Assembly: GCA_032358255.1 (NCBI GenBank)
Contig: JAULBX010013318.1
Span: forward strand, 124,001-188,000
Length of the DNA: 64,000 nt
Direction: 5' to 3'
Origin: Heterotrichella gracilis
Taxonomy: Eukaryota; Sar; Xanthophyceae; Tribonematales; Xanthonemataceae
A program made the position numbers and the translations under genes. The notes beneath the pieces were generated by a model. It made no database searches and had not been told where the DNA came from. It was given only the letters and a program-made list of their open reading frames with translations. How positions within the stretch are numbered: the stretch's first letter is position 1; every line of letters begins with the position of its first letter. Below, in pieces: positions 58,501 to 64,000 of this stretch.

Positions 58501-59425
58501 GCTGCCAAGGGGGGTAAAAGTGGCATTGCCCTCCTGGTCAGGGAAGGTCAACAGGTGTACGCCATCTAGCCCCCCAGTGCCGCGTTGATCACAAAAGTGC
58601 ATGAACTCATTGACCAGGTCTTTGTTGAAGCAAGAGGTGCATCTTGGTGCAGTGGTTGCCTGGCAAGGAAAGGCATGCATACACATGCATGGCAGTTGGG
58701 CAATGCAGTTCTTGATCTTTCACTGGAGGCAGCGAACTGATGTATGCCAGGGCAGCCCCGTGCACCAGGGCGGTTGCATATGACGGCTGGCTGCCATGTG
58801 TGTCACTGTGCCGTGTGTGTCTGTTACCTTTTCACTTATGATTTCCAAGATTTCTGGCAGGTTCACTACCCTCCCTGTTTCGTCCTGTGCGTCCATCCAT
58901 TGCTCTTTTGACAGCGGTTTCCTGAAGAAAAATAGGCGTTTTAATTGCACTGCAGCTAGTTTTTCCAGCAAGACAACAAGTTGGGTGTCTGCAACACATT
59001 ATGCCGGAGGCTGCTCTCAAGGTGAATTAGGTGCACTGTTACAGAGAAAGCAGTGGTTTTGACGTAGACTTTCCATATCAACAAATGAGCAAGGCAACGA
59101 CACGCAGTAAAGCACCCAGGTGTTAATTGGATTTGACTAACACACAGTAAGTATCAGTAATAGGTGAGCATGACGAGATGGGCTGCAGCTCTGTGTGTAA
59201 GCAAACAAAGCATAAATGAATGGGCCTTATTTTAAGATAAACTCGTGGTGGGTTCCTGTGGTTGGCGTAGGTTGCTGAAGGGCGCTGCCCGCATCCTTAC
59301 CTCGCAGCTCTGTACTTCTCAACCACCTGCCAGATAGCAATGCCTGCAATCCCTGCCACTACCGCTGCACCCGCGCTGGCTATTGCTATGTCCGACCGCC
59401 GATCTCTCCTGCGATTCGAAGCCAT
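55569..59425 (-). CDS. TBC-domain (Rab-GAP-like) protein, TBC1D15/17 type, with N-terminal membrane helix
   Basis: Eight exons: 59425-59301, 58921-58828, 58471-58334, 58027-57823, 57390-57213, 56797-56675, 56434-56224, 55838-55569 (447 aa), all in phase. TBC motifs: PLSKEQWMDAQDETGRVVNL, GIDPSLRQEVWPLLLNVY, YAVLDPETGYCQGMSDLAVP (glutamine-finger YxQ motif), FWCFERHM, and AYRMCIVAMKRELPLAKLMV-LWEVLWA. The usual arginine-finger motif I-x-x-D-x-x-R reads IRTDVTG here, so Arg is replaced by Gly. The N-terminus is MASNRRRDRRSD followed by a Gly/Ala/Ile helix (AGAAVVAGIAGIAIWQVV), a likely membrane anchor not usual in TBC1D15. One intron has a GC donor (CAG|GCAAGT) and two introns carry duplicated donor borders. 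Confidence 0.9.
56043..56275 (-). repeat. Triplicated donor border of TBC exon 7 with telomere-like linkers
   Basis: Copies of CACCAGTCxxGGCTGCGCCA followed by TGTCCCTGGCCGCCTGGTCC begin near 56043, 56130 and 56221; only the last is the real exon 7 end. The linkers read CATCAAACCCTTAACC and TATCAAACCCTAAAACC. Spacing is about 88 and 91 bp. Confidence 0.85.
57134..57230 (-). repeat. Duplicated donor border of TBC exon 5
   Basis: ACCCTTGGCAGTAGCCCG at 57139 repeats the exon 5 end ACCCTTGGCAGTATCCCG at 57211, 72 bp apart. The linker contains CCCTAAACCCTAAG. Confidence 0.8.
58028..58333 (-). other. GC-AG intron in the TBC gene
   Basis: The donor is CAG|GCAAGT and the acceptor is CCGCAG|GAG, phase 0. 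No GT donor nearby keeps the frame. Confidence 0.8.
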
Positions 59426-60484
59426 ATAAGACACGAACCACGTGCTGAAGATGAAGCCCTGTTTTCGTTCCAGCTTTCTCTGCTTTATGTCCTCTAGCCT
59501 GCCAGGCGAGACGGTCTAACCTGCTGCGCTGTACATACGCCCTAAGGGCAACCTAATCATGGCTGGCGATTGTAAAGAGTTGGGCTAGAGCCCAGCGGTT
59601 TGCGGGCAACCGTACTCAGAACGCCCCTGAATAATCCACCCTCCGCCCAACAACACCGCTGCGGTGACACCCTTCAAAGCCCAACGACAAACGAACGTCT
59701 GCAGCGGCAACAGCACTCCTCGTTCCCAGTCAAGGCGGCGAAGGCAACGAGATCAGTGCAGATGCAACGAGTAATCCGTCCAAGTGTGGTGTACTGCGTG
59801 TACAAAACGAGCAAGGGTTGCGCACCAAAGCCCAAGTGAAGGAGGCCCCGCTTGGCCAATCGCAGGCCAGCCAATTCCCCCCCCTGATCTTCTCCATATC
59901 TTCCCTGGAGTGGGTTTTGCACACATTTGGCCCCAAAACTGTGCGAGTTTTCCATGGCAAAGCCACTCTTGGCGAGCACGTTCCCCAGACTGCCAGAGGC
60001 ATGAGCTCAGGGGTGGATGGCGCTACATAAGATTGCAACTTGCGGTGCTAGCGGTTCAATGTCCGGAAAATTGCAGCATGACAATGGCCAGCCATAGATC
60101 TGGCCCAAACGCCAAGTGCTCGACCAAATATTGGGTATGCTATATACATTTGTAACCAGCTTGGATTGGTTTCTGACAGTGAAACAACCATCTGGACACC
60201 GCCAAGTACATCATCACCCGGTCACTAGTAATGTGCCATGCTGGCATGGCATGCCAGCAGGCGCTGGCCATAAGTTTTGGATTGCAATTACTGCGGTTTG
60301 AAATGCAGCAATGCCATACCGCCTGAATGGCCCACACAAAGCTGCCACATACCTCCTGCAAGGAGATGTATCTTTGACAATCACTTGCACCTACAATGTT
60401 TGAGCACCACCCGCATCACTGCTTGGCATTGCCCGCACACCGCCATCATCTTTCGCCGCATTTGCACCTACGGTGGCGGTGACG
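59426..60484. other. Intergenic, no gene seen (1.06 kb)
   Basis: This stretch lies between the TBC start and the SNF5 stop, both leftward. No coding signal is supported. It should include the TBC promoter. Confidence 0.5.
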
Positions 60485-63443
60485 TTACAATGCCACCCCT
60501 TCATTGATGGTGCCTGCCGCACTGCCTTCCAAGGGTCCGGCTGCGGAGGGGCACGGGTCCCCACTCGACAGCACCAACCCCAGGGATTCCCCTGCTGCAG
60601 CTGCTGGCTGCACGGCTGTGCTGACTGTGCCCGCTGGGATACCCTGGGGAGGTTTTCCATCTCCCGGGGCAGAGGAGGATGGCTGAGGGGAGGATACCAA
60701 CTGTCTGGCACTGGTATCCACCACCCCTTGCTGCCCACTTGTGCTGGGAGCTGGCGCTGCCCCCCCCACCTTCTCCTTGACACCGGCTGTGGCTGAGGTG
60801 GCTGCAGGACCCGCACCGCCACTGCTACCATCACCAGCCTCCTGCTTTACTTGCCCCACAGCACCAGCATCAGTACCCACTGGCGCCACCTCCCCGCCTT
60901 CCACCTTCACGCCCGCACCCCCCTCCCCCCCTTGCTCCCCATCCATGCTGGTCACATCATCAGGATCGCTATCAAGCAGGCGGGGGCCCCAGGTGCTAGG
61001 GTCTAGGGTAGGGTCTTGGTCCAGGCGCACGTGGGCCAGGGGGGGCGTGGTAGGGTCCTCGCGCTTGCTGAGTGCCTGGAGGGAGGGGGGCACGAGGGAG
61101 GGGCATCAGTGGTGCACGACAGGTAAGGAAAGGCATGTTTGGCCAAGGTGCATGACGTAACTGCAGCTGCAGCTGCCCCACGCAAGTCCCAGAGGTCAAG
61201 AACCTGACCAAGCATTCACGTCCTGCTTCTGGCAATGTTGTGTTGCACGCGTCGACATCAGCCCATGCAGGGCTGGGACCTTGCAATGCTGTTCTCCACC
61301 GCTTGCAAACCAGCTGCACAATTATCCTTTGCTTCACGGGCAACTTGCCAAGCACTGAAGCGGTGTTGGGCATGAACATGCAAGCCAAACAGAGCAGATC
61401 GCCTGTCACTATGGCTTGGCAGGGTTTTTAAACAAATCTTTAAAGGTACAGGCACACATTTAAATTCATTGATCCTGAGACAGCAAGTGGCCACAAGGTA
61501 ATCCACTGGGTGCGAGACGCTGGTAGGATGCACAATGCTGAGCTCAAAAGCAGGCATGCACCCTGTCGCAGAGAATCTCGGCCTCTGCTCATCCCCAGGT
61601 GCAAACAATACCATGCAGCTTTCTCCCAGCAAAAACTCGGCGTGCACACACCAGACGGTGCAGACATGCAGCCCACACACCGCAACCTCCATTGATGGCA
61701 TGTGCAGCGATGCAGGTACCCCCCCCCCCCCCCAGCCCCCACCCATCCACCCACCCCTCTGTGCCGCTCCAGCGCCTCCTTCACCCCCTTGACCACCGCG
61801 GGCACATGCTCAGCCCCCAGCCCCAGGTCGCAGCACAGCTGGGCGGCGTAGCGCTCAGGGCTGTTGTGGGGCTCGTTCAGGTCCCACTGCAGGCGGTCAA
61901 GCAGCCACCGGTCACCCACATGGGCCTTCACCTGGGGCGGGAGGAGGAGGAGGGCGGTGAGCATTCATATAATTTCTTGAGTAAGTAGAAATACATACTC
62001 TTCCCCCACCATTAAGCGCGGGTAATACATAGAAATTTAAATGAAATAAATGGATAATGCGCCTCTAGTCATTATCTTTCCTGTTCATAGCATTGACTGA
62101 GGGAGCGACACGAGGGGCGCATGCGTTCCTTGACGTTGCCAGCGTACGCAGGGGGTGTGCTTGATGCAGGGGCACAAGCGGTGCGCATGGGAAGAGAACG
62201 GAACCAACAAAGTGGTGCACAGGTGCACAGGGTATAGTGTAGTCGTTTGACGGCCCTGTTCCCTTCTCTCTTACATTGATTGTGACCAGCTGCTCCCCTA
62301 GCCCCTCCTTCCACTGCTTGAATGGCCGCAGGCACTCGTCCACCTGCCGCTCAACAGCCCTGCGCAAGCGGGGGGGAGGGCTCGAGGGTGTCTTGCACAG
62401 GGTGCGGGGATTGAGATCAAGAGCCATTGGCAGGAGAGGCAGCAATAAGTAGGGGGGAAGGGCAACAGCCCTTACATAATACACTGCACCGCACCCTCCC
62501 TGCATGCGGCCCTGGTGAGGAAACTGCACCTGCCCCCCCAACCCTGGTGCAATTGTGTGGCGCACAGCGTCACGTGGCAAGGTTCAATGCAAACCCCTGC
62601 TTGGCCAAACAGATGAATTGGTTTCCTAGGAATTTAGGGTTTAGGGGCTTTTGCGCACAGCCTGCACGCTGGCTATCCCTGCCCACTCACTTGTCAAAGG
62701 ATGGCGGCAGTCCCACCTCGGAATTGAGCTTGCGTGCGGCTGCTGGGACTGTGATGCCCGCTGCGCAAGGATCAAGGGGCTGGTGAGAGCGGTGTCAGGG
62801 TGCAGGCTATTCCTGTGGCTACTGGCCCATGGGCACAGCACATTGCCATGCAAACGCAAGTGAGAAGTAGGTTCCATGCACACAGGCGTCCTGCGTGTGT
62901 GAGTGGTGGCAGGCACTGTGAGGGTGTGTGGGTGTCTGGTGTCGCGTGTGTCGGGAGTGGTGCCAGGTGGGTGAGCAGCGCCCACAAGGAAGAACAGGGC
63001 AGGCAACGGCACCCGGGCTGCATGCTGTTGAATCCGCACCTCCCAGGTTCCACAGGAATTGCTGCAGCAGGGAGACGTGGCGGTCAGCACGAGGGCAATG
63101 CTAGGCCTGCTTATGGGTACCACCTCAGGCTTGGTGCAAAACAGGAGGGAGCAACAGCCAAGGCAAGTGCAGCAACACATCCCACCACACATACACGTTG
63201 CCAACCAAGAAACCCACGATTCTTGCAGTGCACCCTCGAGGCATATTGGTATGGCACCAGTTGCAGGCATATGCGCCCCACCTCGTGGACGTCTGCCCCT
63301 GTGGATGGATCCCTGAGCACGTCCACGCACACCGGCACAAGCTGGCGCTTCCCCGTGAGGCTGGGGGTGGCGTGGGGCTGCTGCGCTGTGGGTGCAACCA
63401 GGCGCCGCACCTCCTCCAGCGTCCTGCCGTAGGAGGGGCCCAT
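60485..63443 (-). CDS. SNF5: SNF5/SMARCB1 (BSH) subunit of SWI/SNF chromatin remodeller
   Basis: Six exons: 63443-63282, 63061-63040, 62760-62691, 62359-62275, 61931-61755, 61075-60485 (368 aa), in phase. Two SNF5 repeats are seen. Repeat 1: KRQLVPVCVDVLRDPSTGAD, QFLWNL, ITVPAAARKLNSEVGLPPSF. Repeat 2: EQLVTINVKAHVGDRWLLDR, LQWDLNEPHNSPERYAAQLC, LGLGAEHVPAVVKGV. SNF5 bridges the remodeller to the nucleosome acidic patch in the nucleus. The family's region after repeat 2 is replaced by a 196-residue Ser/Gly/Ala/Pro/Val-rich tail with no recognisable fold. Exon 2 is a 22-nt microexon. The ATG at 63443 is the first in the frame; the frame stays open upstream through a His/Thr-coding GGT repeat, so a spliced leader exon is possible. 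An intron carries a run of about 16 C. Confidence 0.88.
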
Positions 63444-64000
63444 GCTGGTGCTGATGGTGGTGGTGGTGGTGCTGCTGCTGCAACCTGGGTGGGAGGATCC
63501 GAGAGCTAGCCGGGCAGTGGATAGCAACGTAAAGCCGGGGACACTGAGGTGAACTCCGCCTAGTAGCTGTGTGCGTCCGAATGGCGTGTAAATAGCCCTG
63601 GGATGTTATTACAATGCATGCAACCGAGTTGATGGCTGGCAACCGAGTTGCTGCACCGGGCTTGGTTGTTAAAACTTGGCTTGGTTGTTAAAACCAAAGG
63701 CTTCCGCTGCTTAAAGCACGGTTTTGCAAGGCTGCCTAGTAGCACACCCCTCGCCAGCAAAGCCCTGCTTGCACTGACTGTTGGTTTTGTGAAGTGTACT
63801 TGAGATTATCCACATCACTCAGGAAATTCAGGCCGGGCTGTGCAACACTCGAAGATACCAGGCTTAGATCGTCAGCTCGGTTACATCCTTCTTGTTTCCT
63901 CATTTGCGGTTGTTTATCGTTGCAAGGGCTGAGCACACAAGACTTCCTTGCCTTGCCTTGCCTTGTAAGAACAACCAACCCCATCACTTGCGTCGCTTTT
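63444..64000. other. SNF5 upstream region to window end
   Basis: No gene was seen. A GGT/GCT triplet repeat lies near 63455-63480, two tandem copies of GGCTTGGTTGTTAAAAC near 63660-63694, a direct repeat GGCAACCGAGTTG near 63610-63645, and (CCTTG)n near 63946-63966. Confidence 0.55.

Noticed and set aside
62641-63642. Leftward frame of 333 codons across the SNF5 5' part
   Set aside because: It is a different frame from the conserved SNF5 exons; it crosses three real exons and two introns without matching them.
1-64000. tRNA, rRNA, CRISPR array, bacterial operon or phage signals
   Set aside because: No cloverleaf, rRNA core or regularly spaced repeats were noticed, and spliced eukaryotic genes throughout argue against a prokaryotic source.

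Overview
The window is nuclear DNA of a green alga (Chlorophyta). Genes are rich in short introns, donors are very often GTGGGT, GTGCGC or GTGAGG, and coding sequence is GC-rich. Proteins carry plastid-type leaders, plant-type families are present (a bZIP of the G-box-binding-factor type, a full-size PDR/ABCG transporter, a KT-type nucleotide-sugar transporter), and TTTAGGG-like motifs are scattered through introns. The species cannot be fixed from the sequence. Gene models were built by hand from splice phase and protein conservation; UTRs were not assigned.

Layout. 103-1688 (+) bZIP factor. 3497-4510 (-) intronless nucleotide-sugar/triose-phosphate-type transporter. 4930-5383 a Harbinger-like MITE. 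5926-10162 (-) CDK5RAP1/MiaB-type tRNA methylthiotransferase, with a 75-residue membrane protein just upstream on the same strand (10347-10894). 12158-13955 (-) unidentified type I membrane protein. 15633-16167 (+) plastid-type two-helix membrane protein, convergent with NAA30 (16840-18509, -), the NatC catalytic subunit. 19730-21343 (+) secreted protein with three DFDAxEYLxLNPDL-type repeats. 22658-24621 (-) plastid YciO/YrdC-like protein, divergent from MLH3 (25645-30129, +). 31180-34778 (-) RFC5. 35335-38113 (-) an eight-exon gene that I do not recognise. 39570-53715 (-) a 27-exon, 1564-residue PDR transporter, immediately preceded by APC13 (53754-54098, -) with only 38 nt between the two coding regions. 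55569-59425 (-) TBC-domain protein. 60485-63443 (-) SNF5/SMARCB1.

The content is mostly conserved housekeeping: tRNA modification, N-terminal acetylation, mismatch repair/meiosis, replication clamp loading, cell-cycle ubiquitination, chromatin remodelling, and vesicle traffic. No operon-like pathway is evident. The possibly linked pairs are the close same-strand neighbours APC13-PDR and 75-aa protein-MiaB, which resemble the bicistronic arrangements known from green algae.

The most unusual structural feature is repeated duplication of exon/intron borders. At least five introns hold degenerate extra copies of an adjacent splice donor or acceptor region, usually joined by CCCTAAA-like linkers. 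Three introns use GC-AG borders. Small non-autonomous DNA elements (one Harbinger-like, two very short hAT-like), a LINE tail and several foldback hairpins sit in introns or intergenic DNA. No tRNA, rRNA or CRISPR array was seen.
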